NCBI RefSeq assembly: GCF_017808105.1
Contig: NZ_JADBHF010000004.1
Span: 1 to 64,000, forward strand
Direction: 5' to 3'
From: Brevibacterium renqingii
GTDB taxonomy: Bacteria; Actinomycetota; Actinomycetes; Actinomycetales; Brevibacteriaceae
Length of the DNA stretch: 64,000 bases
The translations under genes were made by a program, and so were the position numbers. Shown here in pieces: positions 9,730-17,111 of this stretch (the first letter of the stretch is position 1; each line of letters starts with the position of its first letter). The notes under the pieces are model-generated. The model ran no database searches. It was not told the origin of the DNA and worked only from the letters and a program-made list of their open reading frames with translations.

Positions 9730-10931
9730 CGTGTCGTGTCCTCCTCCGTGAGCGGCGACTTCGTCTCCGGCGCGGCTGCCGGCGACGTGCCTGCGGCGGC
9801 ATCGCCGGGTGCCGTCGGCTCGGCCGGAGTGCCGGGTCTGGCTGTGCGGGTCGGTTTCGTGGGGCGGCTGCGCCGGTTCGTGGCGATGATCGCCGAGGCG
9901 GCCGCGAGCAGCGCGAACCCGAGGAGGGCGATGACGTTGAGCACTCCGCCCCATTGCCGGGCCGAGTCGAGTCCGAAGCCGTCCCCGAGGCCGATGCGCA
10001 GGACCAGCCCGAGGTGCAGCAGCATGGCAGGGATGTAGAAGCCCCGGTTGTACGGCAGACGGACCCGCAGAACGGCAGGCAGGATGACCGAGGCGTGGGC
10101 CATGATCATCGAGATCGCGAACCCGAGGAAGACCGCGTGCACGGTGGCGTCGAAGGCGCGGGTGTCAGCAGCCGGACCGCCGAGGACCCAGATGATCCCG
10201 GCCACGGCCAACCAGACGTAGCCGGCGAGCAGGCAGGCTCCGATGTACCCGGTCTGGCCGGGTGCGCGGACGGTGCGGCGGGCGACGTCGTTGCTGGTCA
10301 GCCAGGCGACGAGGCCGAGCAGACCGATGCCCAGCAGCGGAGTGCCGATGCTCGGCCACAGCAGTGCCACGAGAACGGCGAGGACGAAGACCGCGACGAG
10401 CAGACGCAGCACTCTCACGGCCGAGCCGCTGATGCTCACTCGGGCGAGTTCGAGCCGCTCAGCGGCGATGGTGAGGATGACGAACCCCGACATCCAGCCG
10501 ATGAGATTCGACACCGGAGCCCCGCCGAGCCACATGAGGGCTGCGCCGGTGAGCAGGGCGGCACCGAGGGCCTGGATGAGGATGGCGTCGTCGAAGTTGC
10601 GTCTGAACAGGGGAATGTAGAGCACGGTCAGGGCCAGGCCGCCGGCTGTGAGTCCGAGCTGTCCGACGATGAGCGGGGCAGGAGTGAGCACGGCGATGGC
10701 GCCGAGCCCGAGGAGCCCGGGGGCGAGGAACCCGACCGGTTTCGCCAGCGCCACAGCGCGCTCGAGGGCGATGACGGTGCCGAGGAACCCGAAGACCATG
10801 AGGATGCCGTGCAGATCGGGCAGATCGGCTGTGCTCACAGGAGCCCGGACCCCGAGGAGGAGCAGGGCGGCGTCGAGACCGGCGAGCATCGCCAGTCCGG
10901 CGGGGACGAGGAAGGCGAGACGGCGGTTCAC
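9726..10931 (-). CDS. NnrS-like polytopic membrane protein
   Basis: A 401-residue protein with about twelve hydrophobic helices and a 55-residue Pro/Ala/Thr-rich tail. Conserved-looking histidines occur inside helices (DLHGILMVFGFLGT, TVHAVFLGFAISMIMAHASV), a pattern like NnrS-type heme and copper membrane proteins linked to nitric oxide resistance. Its stop overlaps the start of the membrane-NirK fusion (ATGA), and its own ATG overlaps the regulator stop, so all three are translated together. The family assignment rests on helix and histidine layout plus the NO-related neighbours. A role in NO or nitrite handling is inferred. Confidence 0.65.
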   Translation of the reverse strand: MNRRLAFLVPAGLAMLAGLDAALLLLGVRAPVSTADLPDLHGILMVFGFLGTVIALERAVALAKPVGFLAPGLLGLGAIAVLTPAPLIVGQLGLTAGGLALTVLYIPLFRRNFDDAILIQALGAALLTGAALMWLGGAPVSNLIGWMSGFVILTIAAERLELARVSISGSAVRVLRLLVAVFVLAVLVALLWPSIGTPLLGIGLLGLVAWLTSNDVARRTVRAPGQTGYIGACLLAGYVWLAVAGIIWVLGGPAADTRAFDATVHAVFLGFAISMIMAHASVILPAVLRVRLPYNRGFYIPAMLLHLGLVLRIGLGDGFGLDSARQWGGVLNVIALLGFALLAAASAIIATNRRSRPTKPTRTARPGTPAEPTAPGDAAAGTSPAAAPETKSPLTEEDTTR

Positions 10932-11776
10932 TGGTCGGGCTTTCGAGCCGAGGTCGTCACGGATGCATCGGCGGTGCCGGATGCCCTGTCCTGCAGGTGC
11001 AGACGGCAGGCACCGGGCTCGGAGAAGGGTTCGAGCTCACTGTCGGCTGTCGGGTCGCCGAAGATTTCGAGCGCGCCGCGGACCAGACCGAGGTGGACTC
11101 CGCACACGATGTCGGGATGCTCATGGGCGGCCTCGAGCAGCGGGCACCGGGTCAGCCGAAAGCTGTGCCGCTCGGTGGCGGCCTCGGCGCTCGCGGTCGT
11201 GTCCGCCGGCTCGGGGGCGAAGCCGAGCTCGTCGAGCAGGGTGACCGTCTCCGCGACGGCCGAGATCTGCTCGACGGCAGCAGATCTCGCCGCTCCGCCC
11301 TCGGAGGCGTCCGCCTCGGCGCGCGTTTCGGCGGCTTCCCGGGCGAGGTCACGGCCCCAGCCGATTCCGGCCGCGATTCCGTCCTCGCGCGGGTTTGCGC
11401 TCGTGCGATCGATATGAGCAGCCAGCACCGAGGCGAGCCCGAGGTATTCGGAGGTTCCCGTCTGCGGGGAGCCGGCGGCTCGATACAGCCAAGCCGGTCG
11501 TCCCCGCCCCGTCGATGCCGCCTTGGACTTCGTGGCCGCGCCGGCCTCGACGAGCTGGTCGAGATGCTCACGCACGGTGTTCTGATGCAGACCGGTCATG
11601 GCTGCCAGGGCCGAGATCGTCACCGCCCCCGCCTGGGAGGCGAGGTGTTCGTGGACGAAGGCGACCGCCGGGGTCAGATCCGTCTGCGGGGCTGCCGGCT
11701 CAGGCCCGAGCGCCGCCGAATCCCTGTCTGTGTGGCCGCGATTGTTTTTCACGGCTCCCATTGTAATAAATGGCAT
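10928..11776 (-). CDS. ArsR-type winged-helix regulator with C-terminal cysteines
   Basis: Residues about 28-100 form a winged helix (VTISALAAMTGLHQNTVREH, then LVEAGAATKSK). The C-terminal part contains three cysteines in RCPLLEAAHEHPDIVCGVHL and GACRLHL. This arrangement resembles the COG2345 / SufR group of predicted regulators, some of which hold Fe-S clusters. The last 25 residues look disordered. The stop overlaps the start of the NnrS-like gene, so it leads the operon and probably controls it. The start is uncertain: ATG at 11776, ATG at 11761 and GTG at 11752 are all in frame, and none has a strong ribosome site. NO or redox sensing through Fe-S is an inference. Confidence 0.7.
   Translation of the reverse strand: MPFITMGAVKNNRGHTDRDSAALGPEPAAPQTDLTPAVAFVHEHLASQAGAVTISALAAMTGLHQNTVREHLDQLVEAGAATKSKAASTGRGRPAWLYRAAGSPQTGTSEYLGLASVLAAHIDRTSANPREDGIAAGIGWGRDLAREAAETRAEADASEGGAARSAAVEQISAVAETVTLLDELGFAPEPADTTASAEAATERHSFRLTRCPLLEAAHEHPDIVCGVHLGLVRGALEIFGDPTADSELEPFSEPGACRLHLQDRASGTADASVTTSARKPDQ
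11758..11773. promoter_or_regulatory. Short inverted repeat at the regulator start
   Basis: CCATT-N6-AATGG spans the possible ATG codons of the regulator gene (plus strand CCATTGTAATAAATGG). It is the only AT-rich spot here and could be an autoregulatory site or part of the -10 region. Weak evidence. Confidence 0.3.
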
Positions 11777-11813
11777 CCAGCGAGCCGCGTCCGGCCCACG
11801 ATCGATACCACAA

Positions 11814-11854
11814 GCGCCGCCGGCGGGAGATCCTATTCATCCCGCCGGCGGCGC
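11814..11854. repeat. 15-bp perfect GC-rich inverted repeat
   Basis: GCGCCGCCGGCGGGA (11814-11828) and TCCCGCCGGCGGCGC (11840-11854) flank an 11-nt loop. It lies between two divergent genes, where a terminator is not expected, and no T run follows on either strand. Confidence 0.6.
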
Positions 11855-12028
11855 GGCTCGTGTCACTTCACCCCGGTGATCGGTGAGGAAAATGTATACC
11901 GGATCCCCTCGGTGCGCAACAGGGTTCCGGTCGCTGGTGGCCTCAGACTCAGGACTCCGGCAGTGGATTGCACGAGCCGATACGGCGCGTGTAACTACAT
12001 CCGTGTCATTTTCAGGACCGAACGAAAG

Positions 12029-12037
12029 TTATCCACA
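12029..12037 (+). promoter_or_regulatory. Exact DnaA-box sequence upstream of tadA
   Basis: TTATCCACA matches the DnaA box consensus exactly. It is a single copy, 92 bp before the tadA start. One box is not an origin. It may be chance or a DnaA-responsive promoter site. Confidence 0.45.
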
Positions 12038-12129
12038 GATCTGAGAAATCGCTGGATTCTTCATTCGACTACAGATAGGTTAAACAGCAAATCTCGCTGT
12101 CATTTGATTGATCTGGGCAAGGGTTCATC

Positions 12130-13353
12130 GTGGAAGCCACCGAAGTCATCACCAGCGAGGTCCACAAGCGGATCAGAGATCTCGATGTGGACCCGCGCGC
12201 CGATATTCAGCGATCCCGCGAGCTCATTCGCACCGTCATCGCAGAATACGACGAGCGCAGCCTCGTCGCCGATCTGCCTGTCCTCGAAGACAGAGAAGCG
12301 ACCTTCCGCCACATCGACAATCAGCTCTCGGGCTTCGGCGCCCTGCAGGACTATTTCGATGATCCGCATGTCGAGGAGATCTGGGTCAACAGCCCGAGTG
12401 AGGTCTTCATCGCCGTCGACGGCATCCACCAGCTGACGACGACGAAGCTGAGCGTCGGTGAGCTCGACGACCTGATCGAGCGAATGCTGCGGACCTCCGG
12501 CCGCCGTGTCGACCTGTCCCAGCCGTTCGTCGACGCCATGCTGCCCGACGGGTCTCGTCTGCATGTCGTGCTGCCCGACATCACGCGAACACATCCGGCC
12601 GTGAATATCCGCAAGTTCATCGCCCGGCCGCGCAGTCTCGCGAACCTCGTGTCGAAGGGTTCGCTGACACCCGGTGCCGCCGAGTTCCTCGACGCGGCGG
12701 TCGCCTGCGGCGCGAACATCCTCGTCTCCGGAGCCACTCAGGCCGGCAAGACCACCATGCTCAACGCTCTGGCCGGGTCGATCCCGGCCAGGGAGCGCAC
12801 GATCTCCTGTGAGGAGGTCTTCGAACTCAACCTGCCCAGTCGCGACTGGGTGCCGATGCAGTGTCGACAGCCCTCACTCGAAGGCACCGGCGAGGTCACC
12901 CTTCGGGACCTGGTCAAAGAAGCGCTGCGCATGCGTCCGACCCGCATCATCGTCGGTGAGGTCCGAGAAGCCGAGAGCCTCGACCTCCTCGTCGCACTCA
13001 ATTCGGGCCTGCCCGGGATGGGCACCATCCATGCGAACTCCGCCCGTGCCGCCATCACGAAGATCTCCACCCTGCCCCTGCTGGCCGGGGCGAACATCTC
13101 CTCCGCCTTCGTCGTACCCACCGTCGCCGGCAGCTTCGACATCGTCGTCCATCTGCGCAGGGACCCTTCGGGACTCCGACGCGTCGACGAGATCTGTGCC
13201 GTGCCCGGCGGAGTCGAAGGCGATGTCGTCGAGCTCGATACGATCTTCCATTCCCCGCACGGACAGCTCATCCGCGGTCAGGGGTTCGGCCACCTCGGCG
13301 AGCGGTTCGCCACCATCGGCAGAGATCTGCACGCCATTCTGGAGGCGGCGTGA
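12130..13353 (+). CDS. tadA: Tad pilus assembly ATPase TadA/CpaF
   Basis: This is the cytoplasmic hexameric ATPase that powers Flp/Tad pilus assembly. The 407 residues contain the CpaF N-terminal region (FGALQDYFDDPHVEEIWVN), Walker A GATQAGKT (residues about 201-208), the Asp and His boxes around RPTRIIVGEVREAE, and GMGTIHANSA. GTG at 12130, preceded by AAGGG. It is the first gene of a tightly overlapped tadA-tadB-tadC unit. No CpaE/TadZ gene precedes it, since the upstream neighbour is divergent. Confidence 0.94.
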   Translation: MEATEVITSEVHKRIRDLDVDPRADIQRSRELIRTVIAEYDERSLVADLPVLEDREATFRHIDNQLSGFGALQDYFDDPHVEEIWVNSPSEVFIAVDGIHQLTTTKLSVGELDDLIERMLRTSGRRVDLSQPFVDAMLPDGSRLHVVLPDITRTHPAVNIRKFIARPRSLANLVSKGSLTPGAAEFLDAAVACGANILVSGATQAGKTTMLNALAGSIPARERTISCEEVFELNLPSRDWVPMQCRQPSLEGTGEVTLRDLVKEALRMRPTRIIVGEVREAESLDLLVALNSGLPGMGTIHANSARAAITKISTLPLLAGANISSAFVVPTVAGSFDIVVHLRRDPSGLRRVDEICAVPGGVEGDVVELDTIFHSPHGQLIRGQGFGHLGERFATIGRDLHAILEAA

Positions 13354-14384
13354 GCTATTCGCAGTACAGCCTGCTCATCGGCGCCTGCCTCGGTGCCGGT
13401 CTGTTCCTCATCTGGATGTCCCTGTGGCAGCCCCCGGCAGGGGCCAGGACGCAGCGGCGGTGGGTGCGCGAGATCGACGACATGCTCACAGGCGCAGGCT
13501 TCCCGCGCTTGCGGCCCGCGCATCTGCTGCTCATCTCTGTCGCGGTCTTCTGTGTCGTCTCCGTCATCTCCACCGTCCTCACCGGCTCCTGGGCGATCGC
13601 CCTGTGCTTCGGCCTCTTCGGCTCCTGGCTGCCGCACCGGATCCTGCAGCATCGGGCCCGCGGTCGGCAGGTGATGTGCCGTGAGCTGTGGCCGGAGACT
13701 CTCGACCACCTCAACTCCGGTGTCCGAGCAGGGCTCTCCCTTCCCGAGGCACTCAGTTCGCTGGCGCAGCGCGGGCCCGAACCCCTGCGTCCCCTGTTCG
13801 AGGTCTTCGCCGAGGAGTACAGGGCCAGCGGGTCCTTCGCCCTGGCGCTCGAGAGGTTCCGCCAGGTCAGCGCCGACCCGGTGGCCGACCGCATCGTCGT
13901 GGCGCTGAGCGTCACCCGGCAGGTCGGCGGCAGCGATCTGGGCACCATGCTGCGTGCCCTGGCGCAGTTCGTACGTGACGACGCCCGCACCCGCAACGAG
14001 CTGACCGCCCGGCAGCAGTGGACGGTCAACGGCGCCCGCCTGGCCGTCGCCGCTCCCTGGGCAGTGCTCGCTTTCCTCTCCACCAGACCGGAGACAGCCA
14101 CCGCCTACAACTCCCGGACCGGGCTGATCCTCCTGGCCGCGGGATTCGTCGTCTCACTGCTCGCTTATCAGGCGATGAAGCGCATCGGACGCCTTCCGAC
14201 GGAGCCGCGGGTGATCGAAGGCTCCTCGCTCAGCTCCGCGACCAGACGTTTCGCCGACGCCGCGGACGAGACCGGGGCACAGGGGCTGAGCGGTTTCGGA
14301 AGGCTCGGCTCCTCAGGACCGCACTCGCACGGGTCGAGCGGACGCACCATCGGCGGGGATCGACAGGGCGGACAGGCGGCATGA
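13350..14384 (+). CDS. tadB: Tad inner-membrane platform protein TadB
   Basis: A type II secretion F-domain protein that forms the inner membrane platform of the Tad pilus. Of 344 residues, helices lie near residues 5-25, 48-92 and 230-270. The F domain includes LNSGVRAGLSLPEALSSLAQ. The C-terminal 70 residues are Gly/Ser-rich and probably disordered. The GTG at 13350 overlaps the tadA stop by four bases (GTGA). Confidence 0.88.
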   Translation: MSYSQYSLLIGACLGAGLFLIWMSLWQPPAGARTQRRWVREIDDMLTGAGFPRLRPAHLLLISVAVFCVVSVISTVLTGSWAIALCFGLFGSWLPHRILQHRARGRQVMCRELWPETLDHLNSGVRAGLSLPEALSSLAQRGPEPLRPLFEVFAEEYRASGSFALALERFRQVSADPVADRIVVALSVTRQVGGSDLGTMLRALAQFVRDDARTRNELTARQQWTVNGARLAVAAPWAVLAFLSTRPETATAYNSRTGLILLAAGFVVSLLAYQAMKRIGRLPTEPRVIEGSSLSSATRRFADAADETGAQGLSGFGRLGSSGPHSHGSSGRTIGGDRQGGQAA

Positions 14385-15319
14385 GCATCCTCGACGAACC
14401 GCTGAGTGTGCTCGGCCTCGGGCTCTTCAACGGTCTGACCCTGTGCGTATTCATCTTCTCCCTCCCGCCTCTGCGCCGACCGACCCTGTCCTCCCGGATC
14501 GCTCCCTATCTGCGCGATCAGGAGTCCCTGATCGATGTCTACGCTCCCCCGACGCCTCGCTCGGAGGGATTCGTCGGTGTCACGAAGTCTCTGCTGCTGA
14601 CCTCGACTCTGTGGGTCACTTCGCGCATCACCACCGATGCCACTCTGCGGCAGCGCATCGACCGCCTCGGAGGAAACGCGACGATCGAACGCTTCCGGAT
14701 CAACCAGGTGCTGAGCATCCTGGTCGGGATGATCGCCGCCGGTGGGCTGGCCGGACTGCTGTCGGCTCAGCGCGGCTTCTCCCCCATCGTCACCTTCGTC
14801 CTCGTCATCAGCGGCGGCATCGCCGGCCATGTGTTCAACGATTGGCGCCTGAGCCAGGCCATCAGCCGCCACGAATCACGGGTGCTCGCCGAGTTCCCCA
14901 CCGTGGCGGAGCTGCTTGCCCTGTCGATCACCGCAGGCGAGGGGATCGTGGAGGCGCTCGAACGGGTGTGCCGGACCTGTTCGGGTGATCTCATCGACGA
15001 GCTCCGCGCGGCCCTTGCCGCGACGCGCACCGGCACGCCACTGGTCGAAGCTCTCGACGGTATGGCCACACGGATCGCCATCCCCGAGATCGTCCAATTC
15101 GTCGACGGGCTCGCGGTGTCGATGACTCGCGGCACTCCCCTGGCGGAAGTGCTGCGGTCCCAGGCGGCAGATGTGCGCGAACAGTCGCGCCGCCGCCTGC
15201 TCGAACTCTCCGGCAAGAAGGAGATCGGCATGTTGGTTCCGGTCGTCGTCTTCGTCCTGCCGGTCACCGTCATCTTCGCCGTCTTCCCGTCCCTGACCGT
15301 CCTCGACCTCAGCCCCTGA
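14381..15319 (+). CDS. tadC: Tad inner-membrane platform protein TadC
   Basis: The second platform protein of the Tad system, 312 residues. It carries the T2SSF domain with AEFPTVAELLALSITAGEGI and a repeated module of membrane helices, ending in a hydrophobic hairpin (EIGMLVPVVVFVLPVTVIFA). ATG at 14381 overlaps the tadB stop (ATGA), confirming the start despite a longer open frame upstream. Confidence 0.9.
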   Translation: MSILDEPLSVLGLGLFNGLTLCVFIFSLPPLRRPTLSSRIAPYLRDQESLIDVYAPPTPRSEGFVGVTKSLLLTSTLWVTSRITTDATLRQRIDRLGGNATIERFRINQVLSILVGMIAAGGLAGLLSAQRGFSPIVTFVLVISGGIAGHVFNDWRLSQAISRHESRVLAEFPTVAELLALSITAGEGIVEALERVCRTCSGDLIDELRAALAATRTGTPLVEALDGMATRIAIPEIVQFVDGLAVSMTRGTPLAEVLRSQAADVREQSRRRLLELSGKKEIGMLVPVVVFVLPVTVIFAVFPSLTVLDLSP

Positions 15320-15340
15320 GACCCCGAAGAAGGAGACACT

Positions 15341-15610
15341 ATGTTCCGTCAGTTCAGCTGCCGACTCATCCCTTTCGTGCTCGGGTTGATTCCCGGTCCA
15401 CCCGATCGCCGAGGTGGAAGGACCAACGCCGCGGTTCCCGCCCCAGAGACCGGCACTGTCGTCGATCCGCCCGATCGCGGGGATGTGCCAGGATGGGTGC
15501 TCATCACCCTGATGACCGCGGGGCTGGTGGTGGCGCTGTGGGCACTGGCCGGTGAGGCCTTCACCTCGATGTTCCAGGACGCCATGAACAAGGTCCGCGG
15601 TGCCGGGTGA
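15341..15610 (+). CDS. Small pilin-like membrane protein of the tad locus
   Basis: An 89-residue protein with one hydrophobic segment near the C-terminus (PGWVLITLMTAGLVVALWAL, about residues 50-69) followed by a short amphipathic tail. Its position after tadC and its size suggest the Flp-pilin slot. It lacks the Glu at position 5 of mature Flp pilins and has no clear prepilin cleavage site. A good ribosome site (GAAGGAG) precedes the ATG. Pilin or a small accessory protein are both possible. Confidence 0.65.
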   Translation: MFRQFSCRLIPFVLGLIPGPPDRRGGRTNAAVPAPETGTVVDPPDRGDVPGWVLITLMTAGLVVALWALAGEAFTSMFQDAMNKVRGAG

Positions 15611-16037
15611 TCAGGCGGCGCCCGCAGACGAACATACCGAGCACTCCGGAATCGACGGTCCCGACTCGGGCTCCGCAGTCGCCGAGTTCGTGCTCGTCGC
15701 CTCACTGCTGGCCCTGATCCTCGCCGGTGCTCTGCAGATCGGTCTCGTCATCCACGTCCGCAACACGGTCATCGACTCGGCGATCGCGGGAGCCAGACAG
15801 GCGAGTCTGGCCGACCAGAGCCCACGCGACGGGCAGAGGCTGACCGCGGACCTGATCCGCGTGTCCGTCGGCGAGCGCTATGCGCAGAAGGTCACCGTCT
15901 CGACTTCACAGCGCGGTGGGGCCGAGATCGTCGAGGTCCGGGTGAGGGCACCGCTGCCTGTGCTCGGACTGTGGGGGCCGGCCGAGGTCTGGGATCTGCG
16001 AGGCAGGTCCCTCGTCGAGGACATCGACCGTGACTGA
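15600..16037 (+). CDS. TadE-like pseudopilin
   Basis: 145 residues. An N-terminal prepilin-like motif GSAVAEFVLVASLLALILAG places Glu at +5 after the likely cleavage, as in TadE and other class III prepilins. The remaining part is a small extracytoplasmic domain. GTG at 15600 overlaps the upstream gene by 11 bp. It probably forms a minor pilin of the Tad pilus. Confidence 0.8.
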   Translation: MPGDQAAPADEHTEHSGIDGPDSGSAVAEFVLVASLLALILAGALQIGLVIHVRNTVIDSAIAGARQASLADQSPRDGQRLTADLIRVSVGERYAQKVTVSTSQRGGAEIVEVRVRAPLPVLGLWGPAEVWDLRGRSLVEDIDRD

Positions 16038-16521
16038 TGCCCACATCAGTCCCTCCGGCGAGACCGGCGGCGAAACCGATGTGGACGAGCACACCGGGCT
16101 CTCGGCCGAACCGGCAGATGCCGGGAACGCCGTGATCGAGTTCATCTTCGCCTCGATCATCCTGCTCATCCCCGTCATCTACCTCATGCTCACCCTCTCC
16201 CAGCTGCAGGCGGCCAGCTATGCGACCACCTCGGCGGCGATATCGGCCTCGCGCATCGCGGCCCGTGATGCGAACCCCTCGGAGGCTCGGGCCCGTGCCG
16301 TCGCGAAGATGCACTTCGCGGATTTCGGCCTGGAAGATTCCGCGCCGACCATCACCTACTCGTGCGCGGGCCCTTGTGGACATGCGGGGTCTCTTGTCAC
16401 CGCACGGGTCGAGACGCGCGTGTCACTGCCCGGTCTCCCGCTCCTCTTCGGTTCCGAACACGCCCCGCACATCACCCTGCGGGCGAACCATACCGATGTC
16501 GTCGCCTCAGGAGCCGGATGA
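16030..16521 (+). CDS. TadE/TadG-like pilus protein
   Basis: 163 residues with the motif GNAVIEFIFASIILLIPVIY, again with Glu at +5, followed by a soluble domain containing the pair CAGPC. GTG at 16030 overlaps the preceding gene by 8 bp. It is probably another minor pilin. The two nearby cysteines could form a disulfide outside the membrane. Confidence 0.78.
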   Translation: MTDAHISPSGETGGETDVDEHTGLSAEPADAGNAVIEFIFASIILLIPVIYLMLTLSQLQAASYATTSAAISASRIAARDANPSEARARAVAKMHFADFGLEDSAPTITYSCAGPCGHAGSLVTARVETRVSLPGLPLLFGSEHAPHITLRANHTDVVASGAG

Positions 16522-16522
16522 G

Positions 16523-16960
16523 ATGACCGAGGACCATACCCACGAGTCGGACACCGGGTCGATCACACCTCTGGCCATCGGCTTCGTCGTCATCGCCCTG
16601 CTCCTCGCATTCCTCATCGCGGCGCTGACCGACCTGCACATGGCCCGGCGGGAGCTGCAGGGCCTCGCCGATTCCGCGGCGCTGGCGGCCTCGGACTCCT
16701 TCGAACCCGCCCCGGGTGAGGACCCCGGTCTCGTGTTCTCACCTCCCGCGGCCAAGCGTGCGGCGGGCCGCTATCTCGCGGCCGTCCCGACTCCGACGGG
16801 CATGCACGATCTGCGGCTGAGCGCCGATGCCGATGGGGCGCACTCGGTGAGGATCCGCCTCCGGACCAGCTACTCGCCACCCCTGCTCTCGCCTTTCGTG
16901 CCCGGACTCATCGACCTTCAGGCCACGGCTCACGCCAGGGGCGCGCTCCGCCTCTCCTGA
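16523..16960 (+). CDS. TadG-like / Rv3654c-like pilus protein
   Basis: 145 residues. It has an N-terminal helix in GSITPLAIGFVVIALLLAFL followed by ARRELQGLADSAALAAS, the pattern of TadG and of the TadE-like proteins found with helicase/secretion genes in actinobacteria. It has no Glu at +5, so it may not be processed like its neighbours. ATG at 16523, 1 nt past the upstream stop. It is the last gene of the tad unit. Confidence 0.75.
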   Translation: MTEDHTHESDTGSITPLAIGFVVIALLLAFLIAALTDLHMARRELQGLADSAALAASDSFEPAPGEDPGLVFSPPAAKRAAGRYLAAVPTPTGMHDLRLSADADGAHSVRIRLRTSYSPPLLSPFVPGLIDLQATAHARGALRLS

Positions 16961-17049
16961 TCGCACCGACTGCACGTTCACGACACTTCGACTCCGTTTC
17001 CTGTGGAAGGCGTTCCCACTCGCATGTTCTCGCACTGTGGATGCACAAT

Positions 17050-17063
17050 CACTGTGCACAGTG
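17050..17063. promoter_or_regulatory. 14-bp perfect palindrome upstream of the EccC-like gene
   Basis: CACTGTGCACAGTG is a perfect palindrome, 48 bp before the start at 17112. A related CACTGTGGATGCACA lies just before it (17033-17047). It could be an operator for the ATPase gene. Confidence 0.45.
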
Positions 17064-17111
17064 GGCCGTCGATGTCTTGTCGGCGCCCATCGACGCAGAG
17101 ATCCTGTGTTC

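Larger units (their letters stand above)
11777..12129. other. Divergent intergenic region between the NO-module regulator and tadA
   Basis: This 353-bp gap holds a strong GC hairpin (11814-11854), one exact DnaA box (12029-12037) and the promoter region of the tad operon. Near 12077 the plus strand reads ATAGGTTAAACAG, a plausible -10. I see no coding sequence or RNA gene. Confidence 0.6.
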
